From: Methanobacteriota archaeon
GTDB taxonomy: Archaea; Methanobacteriota; Methanobacteria; Methanobacteriales; Methanobacteriaceae
Reading direction: 5' to 3'
DNA length: 6,892 bases
Assembly: GCA_023436175.1 (NCBI GenBank)
Contig: JAEZKE010000052.1
Coordinates: 1-6,892, forward strand
In this document: piece after piece, positions 1 through 6,892 of the stretch
Position numbering within the stretch: position 1 is the first letter of the stretch
Layout of the letters: each line of letters opens with the position of its first letter
Translations under genes and position numbers: made by a program
Notes under the pieces: model-generated
Database searches by the model: none
The model's input: the letters and a program-made list of their open reading frames with translations, nothing else
Told to the model about the DNA's origin: nothing

Positions 1-187
1 CAACCATCTTTTCGACTCCCAGGTTTTCGGTTTTACATGGTCCTGCAAGAGCAGTTCCAGCCGCTGCAACTACGTCTTCGTTGTGTGATCCGAGTGTTGT
101 TGCTGCTACAGGGCTTTCAGGGTCACCGACTATGTAATCCCCATTAACCACAGGCCATCCTTCTGCGGGTGATTTCTTATCAGCCAA
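1..187 (-). CDS. mtrA: MtrA, corrinoid-carrying subunit of methyl-H4MPT:coenzyme M methyltransferase (5' part only)
   Basis: Only the first 62 codons are present; the gene runs off the left edge. MtrA carries the corrinoid (5-hydroxybenzimidazolylcobamide in this order) that accepts the methyl group from MtrH and passes it to coenzyme M; it is held at the cytoplasmic face of the membrane by a C-terminal helix, which lies outside the window. The visible N-terminus starts ADKKSPAEGWPVVNGDYIVG and continues with the SPVAATTLGSHNE and GPCKTENLG segments typical of MtrA in Methanobacteriales. The histidine that binds cobalt (His84 in the Methanothermobacter protein) would fall beyond the edge, so it cannot be checked. 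The start is a TTG at 187-185: the codon just before it in frame is TAG, and the next possible start (GTG, codon 13) would delete conserved residues. A consensus GGAGGTG lies 6 bases upstream. It follows mtrB by 12 bases. Identity is secure; the TTG start is well supported. Confidence 0.93.
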   Translation of the reverse strand, partial: MADKKSPAEGWPVVNGDYIVGDPESPVAATTLGSHNEDVVAAAGTALAGPCKTENLGVEKMV

Positions 188-193
188 CTAAAA

Positions 194-200
194 CACCTCC
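194..200 (-). promoter_or_regulatory. Shine-Dalgarno site deciding the TTG start of mtrA
   Basis: The sequence GGAGGTG (minus strand, 200 to 194) matches the archaeal anti-Shine-Dalgarno and stands 6 bases before the TTG at 187-185. Its first G is also the last base of the mtrB TAG stop codon, so ribosomes finishing mtrB end directly on the site. The strong site, together with the in-frame TAG next to the TTG, is the reason for choosing this unusual start. Confidence 0.8.
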
Positions 201-505
201 TAAATTCCAAATAGAGCGACAAGCAGTATTAGCCCTATTATAAATCCGTAGACCACGTTGGTTAGTTTACCTGCACTCAGATAAGCTCCTTCCCTTCCAG
301 GATATGATCCTGGAGAGACAGTTGTTGGATCTAAGGATGTATATAAATCTTCTACTGCAATTTCTAATTCATCTAATTGTTCGTTTACTGTGTCTAAGGA
401 AACTATTACTGCACCGCCTACTGCGGCCCCTAATTTACCTGTAGAAGGGTCAAGGGTCAGGTTCATTTCAGGAACAACTTTTACTAAAGGTAAAATTTCT
501 GCCAT
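200..505 (-). CDS. mtrB: MtrB, small membrane-anchored subunit of methyl-H4MPT:coenzyme M methyltransferase
   Basis: This encodes a 101-residue subunit of the Mtr complex, which couples methyl transfer from tetrahydromethanopterin to coenzyme M with sodium export. The first 80 residues are soluble: an N-terminal EILPLVKVVPEMNLTLDPST segment, a Gly/Ala/Val stretch (about 26-37), then an acidic helix, NEQLDELEIAVEDLY (41-55). A single hydrophobic helix (about 83-101, VVYGFIIGLILLVALFGI) ends the protein and should anchor it. Size and single C-terminal span match known MtrB. In the family MtrB associates with the MtrA/F/G stalk of the complex; no catalytic role is established. The ATG at 505-503 has AAGGAGGAA 5 bases upstream, itself merged with the mtrC stop. 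The gene ends in TAG, which overlaps the mtrA ribosome-binding site. The function of MtrB alone cannot be deduced from the sequence; the assignment rests on similarity and gene order. Confidence 0.95.
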   Translation of the reverse strand: MAEILPLVKVVPEMNLTLDPSTGKLGAAVGGAVIVSLDTVNEQLDELEIAVEDLYTSLDPTTVSPGSYPGREGAYLSAGKLTNVVYGFIIGLILLVALFGI

Positions 506-510
506 CTTTA

Positions 511-520
511 TTCCTCCTTA
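511..520 (-). promoter_or_regulatory. Merged mtrC stop codon and mtrB ribosome-binding site
   Basis: On the minus strand the mtrC stop TAA (520-518) reads straight into GGAGGAA (517-511), forming TAAGGAGGAA. The mtrB ATG begins at 505, 5 bases after the site. The layout favours reinitiation by ribosomes that have just ended mtrC. The same TAAGGAGG string occurs at the mtrE/mtrD junction. Confidence 0.8.
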
Positions 521-1336
521 GAGCTCCTCTTCTTTAGGCATACCGGACCATGCAACTGATGCTGCGTCTTCAGTTGATGCACTTATAAATGCTCTGACTG
601 ATATCAACCATGCTAAAGCACCGATTATAGGAACTATAGCAACCCATGAGTTACCTGATGCTAGTAATGCTATCAAGCCCACTACTGCCATGGAAATAAA
701 ACCAGTTGATGCAGCGAGTTTAAGGGTCCTTGTCTGTTTTTCATTTGGTCCTAAACATGCGTTGAATGGATGCTGAATAGCCATTGTGTTCAAGATAAAG
801 AGCAGTGCTATAAATCCAGTTGAAATAACTGAAGTCTGTATTGCTGCCATTGATAAACTTCCGGCTATAGCTACTGAAAATCCAATTACAGACAAAGCAG
901 ATGCGCCTGCAATTTCAGTTGTACATGGTACTAAAACTGGTATTTTCATTTTGACTATTTTTCTAGCTACTAAAGCAACTATTGCACCTACTATCATAGC
1001 TATAACAAATCCTAAAACAGGGCCTGCAAGAGCTAAGCTTGATCCAAACAGGGCTACGCCTGCTATTCCAGCTAATGATCCTATGATACCTATAGCAAGT
1101 GACATGTATCCTATTGAAGGTACACCAGTACCTAAACCGTAACTTGCAACTCTTCTTATAGCGTCAGCACCCCATATTATGGCTGCGACTGCACCGAGTG
1201 ATGCTACAAGTGCTCCAACTACTGGACCAAGGAACGGTGCTAAGTATATACCTACAAGGCCACCTATAACTCCAAGAGATATAGTTTTTGAAGCTGATAC
1301 ATCTGCACCTGCGGGTCCTCCGCCTGCTGCTGACAT
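518..1336 (-). CDS. mtrC: MtrC, multi-spanning membrane subunit of methyl-H4MPT:coenzyme M methyltransferase
   Basis: This encodes a 272-residue integral membrane protein of the sodium-translocating Mtr complex, where MtrC, MtrD and MtrE together form the membrane globes. Hydrophobic segments can be seen at roughly 18-38, 40-56, 78-101, 103-125, 142-162, 168-186, 208-227 and 231-250; some may be paired or half helices. A basic cytoplasmic-type loop (ARKIVKMKIPVLVP, 124-137) splits the protein in two halves, and a short hydrophilic loop with HPFNACLGPNEKQTR lies at 189-203. The C-terminus is acidic (PKEEEL). The start is the ATG at 1336-1334, which shares its A with the mtrD TAA stop (TAATG). 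The frame stays open for 23 more codons upstream, but these lie inside mtrD, encode a Cys/Arg-rich string unlike any MtrC, and would put the GGAGGTG site downstream of the start. The natural N-terminus is MSAAGGGPAG. Identity by similarity, order and length is firm; individual spans are estimates. Confidence 0.95.
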   Translation of the reverse strand: MSAAGGGPAGADVSASKTISLGVIGGLVGIYLAPFLGPVVGALVASLGAVAAIIWGADAIRRVASYGLGTGVPSIGYMSLAIGIIGSLAGIAGVALFGSSLALAGPVLGFVIAMIVGAIVALVARKIVKMKIPVLVPCTTEIAGASALSVIGFSVAIAGSLSMAAIQTSVISTGFIALLFILNTMAIQHPFNACLGPNEKQTRTLKLAASTGFISMAVVGLIALLASGNSWVAIVPIIGALAWLISVRAFISASTEDAASVAWSGMPKEEEL

Positions 1337-1350
1337 TATAATGCACCTCC
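1334..1350 (-). promoter_or_regulatory. Coupled junction mtrD/mtrC: Shine-Dalgarno inside mtrD and TAATG stop-start
   Basis: The 17 bases read GGAGGTGCATTATAATG on the minus strand. GGAGGTG is the ribosome-binding site of mtrC and at the same time encodes part of the C-terminal Gly-Gly-Ala-Leu of MtrD. The final TAATG holds the mtrD stop and the mtrC start with one shared base. This fixes the mtrC start and implies translational coupling. It differs by one base from the junction at 5456-5440. Confidence 0.85.
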
Positions 1351-2064
1351 GCCTTGAACTAATAGTGCCCCTACAATTCCTACCACAAGTGATACAATTA
1401 TACAAGCTAATGCTCCTCTAGGGAGTCTTTTGAATTTAGGATCGTGGAATCCTTCTATAGTACCTCCTATATTATAGGAAGCTACAACCGCATTTATGAA
1501 GAATGTTCCTAAAGCGAATATTCCTGCAAGTGTTGCGGCAGCTAAAGAAAATGTTGATCCTGCAGGTACTGCATAAATTGTGGTTGCAGTAAGTGCATTG
1601 TAAAGAGCGTAATAAATTAATCCTCCACCAATTCCACCTAAAAGTCCGCCTATAATTCCGCTTACAAAACAAACGGTAGGTATTCCGTGACCTTCGGTAC
1701 CTGGTGTTACATATTTACTTTGTTCCATTTTGGTTATTGGGTCTACATCTACTTTTGCTGATGATGGTACACATCCTACACCCCATACGTATATGAAGTT
1801 ACCTGCAAGCATGGTTATACCGAGCATTAAACCTGAACCGATAGCACCTGCTGCCAGGATAAGTGGAAGTGATTGACCTGTCATAGCAGCTGCTGTTATG
1901 AGCCCAGTCATACCACCACCGGCTGCAAGCATAGCAGTACCGGTTCCTACACCTGTTGCTGTTGCCATAGCTGCTGGAGCACCACCTACAGGTATGAAGT
2001 GCACACCTCCACCGATCAGGAGCCCACCAGCGGTTACAGCGCCGATTAATAATAATGGATCCAT
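1336..2064 (-). CDS. mtrD: MtrD, multi-spanning membrane subunit of methyl-H4MPT:coenzyme M methyltransferase
   Basis: This encodes a 242-residue integral membrane subunit of Mtr. The N-terminal third is very rich in Gly, Ala, Thr and Met (MDPLLLIGAVTAGG, then GGAPAAMATATGVGTGTAML at 27-46). Hydrophobic segments lie near 3-24, 37-61, 67-97, 129-157, 172-196 and 217-236. A conserved hydrophilic loop spans about 100-128 (SSAKVDVDPITKMEQSKYV, then PGTEGHGIPT), and a second, GTIEGFHDPKFKRLPRG at 201-217, carries positive charge and is probably cytoplasmic. In the family MtrD packs with MtrC and MtrE; the sodium path is thought to lie in this module, with MtrE the usual candidate. The ATG at 2064-2062 follows a GGAGG that is fused to the mtrE stop, with 6 bases between. 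The last codons double as the mtrC ribosome-binding site and the stop overlaps the mtrC ATG. Assignment is firm. Confidence 0.95.
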   Translation of the reverse strand: MDPLLLIGAVTAGGLLIGGGVHFIPVGGAPAAMATATGVGTGTAMLAAGGGMTGLITAAAMTGQSLPLILAAGAIGSGLMLGITMLAGNFIYVWGVGCVPSSAKVDVDPITKMEQSKYVTPGTEGHGIPTVCFVSGIIGGLLGGIGGGLIYYALYNALTATTIYAVPAGSTFSLAAATLAGIFALGTFFINAVVASYNIGGTIEGFHDPKFKRLPRGALACIIVSLVVGIVGALLVQGGGAL

Positions 2065-2070
2065 ATAATT

Positions 2071-2075
2071 CCTCC

Positions 2076-2078
<3 letters not shown>
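2071..2078 (-). promoter_or_regulatory. Merged mtrE stop codon and mtrD ribosome-binding site
   Basis: The mtrE TAA (2078-2076) runs into GGAGG (2075-2071), giving TAAGGAGG on the minus strand. The mtrD ATG starts at 2064, 6 bases on. The arrangement suits termination-reinitiation and should help keep the mtrE and mtrD products in step. Confidence 0.8.
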
Positions 2079-2963
<885 letters not shown>

Positions 2964-2993
2964 GTTTTTTTCCTCCTCGTTTTTGAGTAAAAT

Positions 2994-3022
2994 AAAAAAA
3001 TAGGTGTTTGCGTTACACCTAT

Positions 3023-3025
<3 letters not shown>
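2994..3025 (-). terminator. Terminator-like hairpin with U-tract between mcrA and mtrE
   Basis: On the minus strand the arms AAATAGGTGT (3024-3015) and ACACCTATTT (3007-2998) pair perfectly over 10 bases around a 7-base loop, AACGCAA. The last three T of the second arm continue into a run of seven T (3000-2994), then A and more T. The upstream arm begins with the last two bases of the mcrA TAA stop codon, so a ribosome ending mcrA would cover the stem. The shape is that of an intrinsic terminator; archaeal RNA polymerase often needs only the U-tract. Because mtrE follows in the same direction after this element, partial termination with read-through into mtr is the likely role, making mcr transcripts outnumber mcr-mtr ones. 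RNA processing or 3'-end protection is the alternative. Confidence 0.75.
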
Positions 3026-4675
<1,650 letters not shown>

Positions 4676-4680
4676 ATTAA

Positions 4681-4689
4681 CCACCCTCC
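4681..4689 (-). promoter_or_regulatory. Shine-Dalgarno site deciding the mcrA start
   Basis: GGAGGGTGG (minus strand 4689-4681) lies 5 bases before the ATG at 4675. The in-frame GTG at 4684-4682 is part of the site itself and has no spacing to GGAGG, so translation should begin at the ATG, giving the family's usual MADK N-terminus. Confidence 0.8.
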
Positions 4690-4692
4690 TGA

Positions 4693-5442
4693 TTATTCAG
4701 GATAGAACCCACCTTGGGATCTTAGTACGTGTATTCTTTGACATACTTCAACTGCATCTTTGTCGTCTCTGTATGCTTCACCATCTTTTCTGTAAATGGT
4801 GGTTTTATCTTTAAGGGTATCTTCGTCTAATGGGGCTCCTAAAGCTACTGGTTCGTCGAGCTCATCACCAATTTGGTTTTTAACAGCTTCTACTTCTCCA
4901 GTATCTTTGTTTAAGACTAGTCTCCTGAGCATATCAAACATCATACCGTCTTCGTCTAACCTTAAGGAGTGACCGTGAACGGATTTTCCTCTTATACCTG
5001 ATCTTGCAGGGTCAAAGAATTCAGTTTCAAGAAGTTCTTTTGAAACTTTTTCAAGGTCTCTTTCTCTTGTTTCTATAATTTGTCTTCCTGAGAGAGTACC
5101 TGCATCTGCTCCTCTGTATCTGCATAGGTATGCTCTTGATCGGAGATAAGGCTGAGCAGGAGCAAAATACATTGAGTCGGTGAACTGGATGTATCTTACC
5201 CTGTCACCAGCTTTTGCACCGTCGATTGGTTCGACGAGTTCCCTAATTGGGTCTTCTGGTTCATCCATTTCTTCAAGTGGTGGGTGAGCGCTTGGATATT
5301 CCTCACCAGGAGCTCTGTGTCCGAGTATGCTTACAACATCTTCGTCAGAAACTTCCCTCAGTTTTTCAAGTTCATATTCTGGATCTTGGAAATTACTTCT
5401 GTTTTGGGCAACCTTACTTGTTCCAGGATAATATTTTGCCAT
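4693..5442 (-). CDS. mcrG: McrG, gamma subunit of methyl-coenzyme M reductase (type I)
   Basis: This encodes the 249-residue gamma subunit, the same length as in Methanothermobacter. It helps bind F430 and coenzyme M in the (alpha beta gamma)2 enzyme. The LSGR segment at 117-120 supplies backbone and side-chain contacts, Arg120 being the residue that holds the sulfonate of coenzyme M; KSVHGH at 153-158 contributes the second F430-contact loop with His156 and His158. Other conserved blocks are HRAPGEEYP (42-50), RYIQFTDSMYFAPAQPY (83-99), FFDPARSG (142-149) and the C-terminal HVLRSQGGF. Two ATGs lie six bases apart (ATGATAATG). The second, at 5442, is chosen: it gives the family N-terminus MAKYYPGT and 8-base spacing to AGGAGGT, whereas the first sits only 2 bases from it. 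The gene starts 2 bases after the mcrC TGA and ends 17 bases before mcrA. Subunit stoichiometry with McrA fits the strong ribosome-binding sites of both. Confidence 0.97.
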   Translation of the reverse strand: MAKYYPGTSKVAQNRSNFQDPEYELEKLREVSDEDVVSILGHRAPGEEYPSAHPPLEEMDEPEDPIRELVEPIDGAKAGDRVRYIQFTDSMYFAPAQPYLRSRAYLCRYRGADAGTLSGRQIIETRERDLEKVSKELLETEFFDPARSGIRGKSVHGHSLRLDEDGMMFDMLRRLVLNKDTGEVEAVKNQIGDELDEPVALGAPLDEDTLKDKTTIYRKDGEAYRDDKDAVEVCQRIHVLRSQGGFYPE

Positions 5443-5457
5443 TATCATGCACCTCCT
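5440..5457 (-). promoter_or_regulatory. Coupled junction mcrC/mcrG: Shine-Dalgarno inside mcrC, double stop and start
   Basis: The minus strand reads AGGAGGTGCATGATAATG. AGGAGGT is the mcrG ribosome-binding site and also encodes the last Gly-Gly of McrC. The mcrC frame then meets TGA (5447-5445) and at once a second stop, TAA (5444-5442), whose last A is the first base of the chosen mcrG ATG. An earlier ATG at 5448 overlaps TGA but is too close to the site. From GGAGG on, 16 of 17 bases match the mtrD/mtrC junction at 1350-1334. Confidence 0.82.
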
Positions 5458-6041
5458 AGTGCTAACCTAACTTTTCTAATAATTTCATCCAACTTTTCTT
5501 GGGGACTGGTTTCTCCTCTAATTACACCGCTTATTATATCCACAATTTCGCCTTTTGTTTTAGGCTCCTCAGGCATAACAGCTTTGGTTTTGACACCAAT
5601 TTTTGCAAAGTCTTCAAAGTCAACAGGATATTCACATATGATTACACAAGGTTTCTCTACATGTCTTAAGATTAGCCGAGCTTTGTACACGATGTGATGT
5701 TTCACACCTCCAAGGTGTACCAGTATAAGCTTATGCATGTTTATTTGCTCTATTTCAGTTGGAGTAAGTCCAAAAAGACTGCCCCCTCCAGCTGCTGGAG
5801 CATCATGCGGAACACCAGCTCCGGCGTTCAACACGAGAGTGCTTGTCATTATATCAGCTTCCCGTAATGCGAATGTTATTTCACAGACTGGTTTTGTAAT
5901 ATGTCTCCTTCCAGGAGACATTGCAATTGTTAAAACCTCACTGCCACTTTGGGCAAATGTTCCTCGTTGGGCAATTCCTCCTCCTTCACCCATTCCCATT
6001 GCTACTCTACAGTCTACGATGTGTGTCCCTTTACCAATCAT
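5445..6041 (-). CDS. mcrC: McrC, component of the methyl-coenzyme M reductase activation complex
   Basis: This encodes a 198-residue protein conserved in mcr operons but not part of the purified enzyme. In the family McrC is a component of the ATP-dependent complex that reduces the F430 nickel to the active Ni(I) state, working with A2 and methanogenesis marker proteins. Conserved features visible here are the glycine-rich GMGEGGGIAQRGTFAQSG (16-33), AMSPGRRHITKPVCEITFA (40-58), NAGAGVPHDAP and GGSLFGLTP (72-94), and EYPVDFEDFAKIGVKT (137-152). Cysteines lie at 11, 53, 132 and 136; which of them bind metal clusters I cannot tell from sequence. No signal peptide or membrane span is seen. The ATG at 6041-6039 overlaps the mcrD TGA as ATGA and is preceded only by AAGGAAAG, so expression probably leans on translation of mcrD. 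The end of the gene carries the mcrG ribosome-binding site. Absence of this gene from mrt operons identifies the operon as type I. Confidence 0.95.
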   Translation of the reverse strand: MIGKGTHIVDCRVAMGMGEGGGIAQRGTFAQSGSEVLTIAMSPGRRHITKPVCEITFALREADIMTSTLVLNAGAGVPHDAPAAGGGSLFGLTPTEIEQINMHKLILVHLGGVKHHIVYKARLILRHVEKPCVIICEYPVDFEDFAKIGVKTKAVMPEEPKTKGEIVDIISGVIRGETSPQEKLDEIIRKVRLALGGA

Positions 6042-6481
6042 TTTTTTTCTTTCCTTTTTAGTATTTGGGCTCTTTCACTGAGTTTTGCGTTTTGATCTGT
6101 TAATCCCACCATTTCATCAGGGATTTCATCCAGATTTTCTCCATATTTAAGCTGATCTGTAACTGTTTTTTGTTTTCTTATGAAGTGTCCTACATGGATG
6201 TTGTATCCAAATGGCAAATGCTCTTCACAAACTTCTTTTACATCTTCAATGACATCTTCTGATTCAAGTTCTAAGAGAACTCTACCGGGTTTAACTTGTA
6301 CATTTATTTCTTCTCCACCGACAACAATAGTTCTGCGGTCAGGGTGTCCTTCTCTTACGGGAGGAAGTCTTGGTCCATGTATAAGCATTCTTTTGATACC
6401 TTTAATGCCATCCAGATCATTTAATAATCTTTCAGCAGTATCTACGTTCAACAATCTATGTGGAAATATCTCAATATCCAT
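6038..6481 (-). CDS. mcrD: McrD, methyl-coenzyme M reductase assembly-associated protein
   Basis: This encodes a small soluble protein of 147 residues, close to the family's usual 140-150. McrD is not a stoichiometric subunit; in characterised methanogens it binds immature reductase asymmetrically and is thought to open the active site while cofactors and modifications are added. Typical blocks are the N-terminal MDIEIFPHRLL, HGPRLPP (35-41), GRVLLELE (66-73), LPFGYNIHVGHFIRKQKTVTD (89-109), and KYGENLDEIPDEMVGLTDQ (112-130). The C-terminus is strongly basic (LKRKEKK) and encoded by an A-rich stretch. The start ATG at 6481-6479 gives the conserved N-terminus; its only upstream purine site is GGGGG, a weak match. 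mcrB ends 28 bases upstream, the largest gap in the mcr part. The stop overlaps mcrC by four bases (ATGA). Confidence 0.95.
   Translation of the reverse strand: MDIEIFPHRLLNVDTAERLLNDLDGIKGIKRMLIHGPRLPPVREGHPDRRTIVVGGEEINVQVKPGRVLLELESEDVIEDVKEVCEEHLPFGYNIHVGHFIRKQKTVTDQLKYGENLDEIPDEMVGLTDQNAKLSERAQILKRKEKK
6049..6056 (-). promoter_or_regulatory. Weak ribosome-binding site of mcrC within the 3' end of mcrD
   Basis: The minus strand reads AAGGAAAG (6056-6049) 7 bases before the mcrC ATG at 6041. Only AAGGA matches the anti-Shine-Dalgarno, far less than the GGAGG sites of the subunit genes. The ATGA overlap therefore probably matters more than independent ribosome binding. Confidence 0.55.
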
Positions 6482-6491
6482 TGAATTAATG

Positions 6492-6496
6492 CCCCC
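6492..6496 (-). promoter_or_regulatory. Weak ribosome-binding site of mcrD in the mcrB-mcrD gap
   Basis: The 28-base gap after the mcrB stop contains GGGGG (6496-6492), 10 bases before the mcrD ATG at 6481. It lacks the central A of the GGAGG consensus used by all the subunit genes here. I see no promoter or convincing hairpin in this gap. Confidence 0.5.
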
Positions 6497-6509
6497 AAGT
6501 GTGGATTAC

Positions 6510-6892
6510 TTAAATATCGCCTTTTATGTCGGCAGCTGCCTCCACTACATATTTGAGTGGTTCTCGGAATTCATCAACTTGACTGTATACGTCTTTGATT
6601 AATCCGGAGGTTGCTTCTGGGGAGAACATCTGTGTACCTGCATCAAGTGCCATTGCAGCTGCTACGCAAGGTATAGCGAATCCTTTACTGTGTCTTGTAA
6701 CGATGTGGTTACCGTTAAAGATACCAGGTCCACCTCCACCGTAGATGGAGTGACTGAAGAATGAAAATCCTACTGCTACACCTTCAGCTCTACCGAAGTC
6801 CACACCAGGTAATCCTGTTGCGAATTCAATAATATCGTTGTAGTATAACAATGTTGAGGATACACCCTGAGCTGCTCTTGCAGCACCCTGGT
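6510..6892 (-). CDS. mcrB: McrB, beta subunit of methyl-coenzyme M reductase (type I), C-terminal part only
   Basis: Only the last 126 codons are in the window; the frame stays open to the right edge. Counting back from the stop, and taking the family length of 443 residues, the visible part is residues 318-443 and its landmarks fall exactly where expected: Phe361 and Ser365 in FSFFSHSIYGGGGPG, Tyr367, which lines the methyl-coenzyme M pocket, and His379 in GNHIVTRHSKG, which contacts the coenzyme B phosphothreonine. The C-terminal MFSPEATSGLIKDVY and DEFREPLKYVVEAAADIK blocks are also typical. McrB pairs with McrA across the substrate channel. No start can be assigned inside the window: a TTG at 6851 is an internal leucine codon, since conserved sequence (QGAARAAQGVS) continues upstream in frame. 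mcrB is the first gene of the operon in relatives, so the promoter lies outside to the right. Identity is secure. Confidence 0.97.
   Translation of the reverse strand, partial: QGAARAAQGVSSTLLYYNDIIEFATGLPGVDFGRAEGVAVGFSFFSHSIYGGGGPGIFNGNHIVTRHSKGFAIPCVAAAMALDAGTQMFSPEATSGLIKDVYSQVDEFREPLKYVVEAAADIKGDI

Noticed and set aside
786..1142. Plus-strand open frame of 118 codons opposite mtrC
   Set aside because: It is the antisense of a conserved membrane-protein gene, has no Shine-Dalgarno of its own, and its Ala/Ile/Thr/Pro-rich composition is what the complement of such codons gives.
1337..1405. 23-codon upstream extension of mtrC
   Set aside because: It lies within the mtrD coding sequence, puts the start upstream of the only good ribosome-binding site, and is not part of known MtrC proteins.
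5284..5697. Plus-strand open frame of 137 codons opposite mcrG and mcrC
   Set aside because: It crosses two conserved genes on the other strand, including their junction, and resembles no protein family; a chance antisense frame.
5783..5797. Inverted repeat ctccagc/gctggag within mcrC, and a similar ctgcagctgcag palindrome within mcrA near 3450
   Set aside because: Both fall in runs of Ala and Gly codons that readily create such repeats, and neither has a T-tract or junction position.
5737..6081. Plus-strand open frame of 114 codons opposite mcrC and the end of mcrD
   Set aside because: Antisense to the conserved glycine-rich part of McrC; no start signal and no family likeness.
6479..6492. 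Small hairpin (CATT and AATG arms) that would include the mcrD start codon
   Set aside because: Only four AT-rich pairs around a five-base loop; too weak to argue for start-codon masking.
6180..6602. Plus-strand open frame of 140 codons opposite mcrD and the end of mcrB
   Set aside because: It runs antisense to conserved genes and has a Ser/Thr/Pro-rich composition typical of shadow frames, without a recognisable motif.

Overview
This window is a stretch of a methanogenic archaeon's central energy-metabolism locus. It holds the 3' two thirds of the methyl-coenzyme M reductase operon (mcrBDCGA) followed directly by the start of the N5-methyl-tetrahydromethanopterin:coenzyme M methyltransferase operon (mtrEDCBA...). 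Every gene lies on the minus strand, so transcription runs from position 6892 towards 1. The order along the transcript is mcrB (3' part), mcrD, mcrC, mcrG, mcrA, a terminator-like hairpin, mtrE, mtrD, mtrC, mtrB and mtrA (5' part). The mcr-mtr adjacency, the E-D-C-B-A order, the 550-residue McrA and 249-residue McrG, and strong recalled similarity to the Methanothermobacter proteins point to the order Methanobacteriales. The AT-rich silent positions suggest a mesophile such as Methanobacterium; the genus is an inference, the order is fairly secure.

Right part (3023-6892), the mcr operon. McrB and McrA each contribute active-site residues, and McrG adds F430 and coenzyme M contacts; together they form the (alpha beta gamma)2 enzyme that releases methane from methyl-coenzyme M and coenzyme B. 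McrD and McrC are not subunits: McrD is an assembly partner and McrC belongs to the ATP-dependent nickel-activation machinery. The presence of mcrC between mcrD and mcrG marks this as the type I (mcr) operon rather than the mrt isoenzyme operon, which lacks a C gene. All ligand and modification positions that I could check are intact.

Junction (2964-3022). A perfect 10-bp hairpin begins inside the mcrA stop codon and is followed by seven U residues. It is the only non-coding space of note in the window and probably makes transcription leave the operon in part before mtrE.

Left part (1-2963), the mtr operon. MtrE, MtrD and MtrC are the multi-spanning membrane subunits of the sodium-pumping methyltransferase, MtrB is a small single-span subunit, and MtrA is the corrinoid-carrying subunit, cut by the window edge before its cobalt-ligand region. 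Mtr makes methyl-coenzyme M, the substrate of Mcr, so the window encodes the last two steps of methanogenesis in one transcriptional direction.

The genes are packed very tightly: stop codons overlap the next Shine-Dalgarno (TAAGGAGG-type junctions), the next start (TAATG, ATGA), or are separated from it by 2-28 bases. I see no mobile element, CRISPR, RNA gene, or unknown system. The observations worth a second look concern gene expression: the mcrA-mtrE hairpin, a nearly identical 17-base intercistronic module used at both mcrC/mcrG and mtrD/mtrC, the weak ribosome-binding sites of the two non-subunit genes, the TTG start of mtrA, and an A8 run at the mcrD/mcrC overlap.
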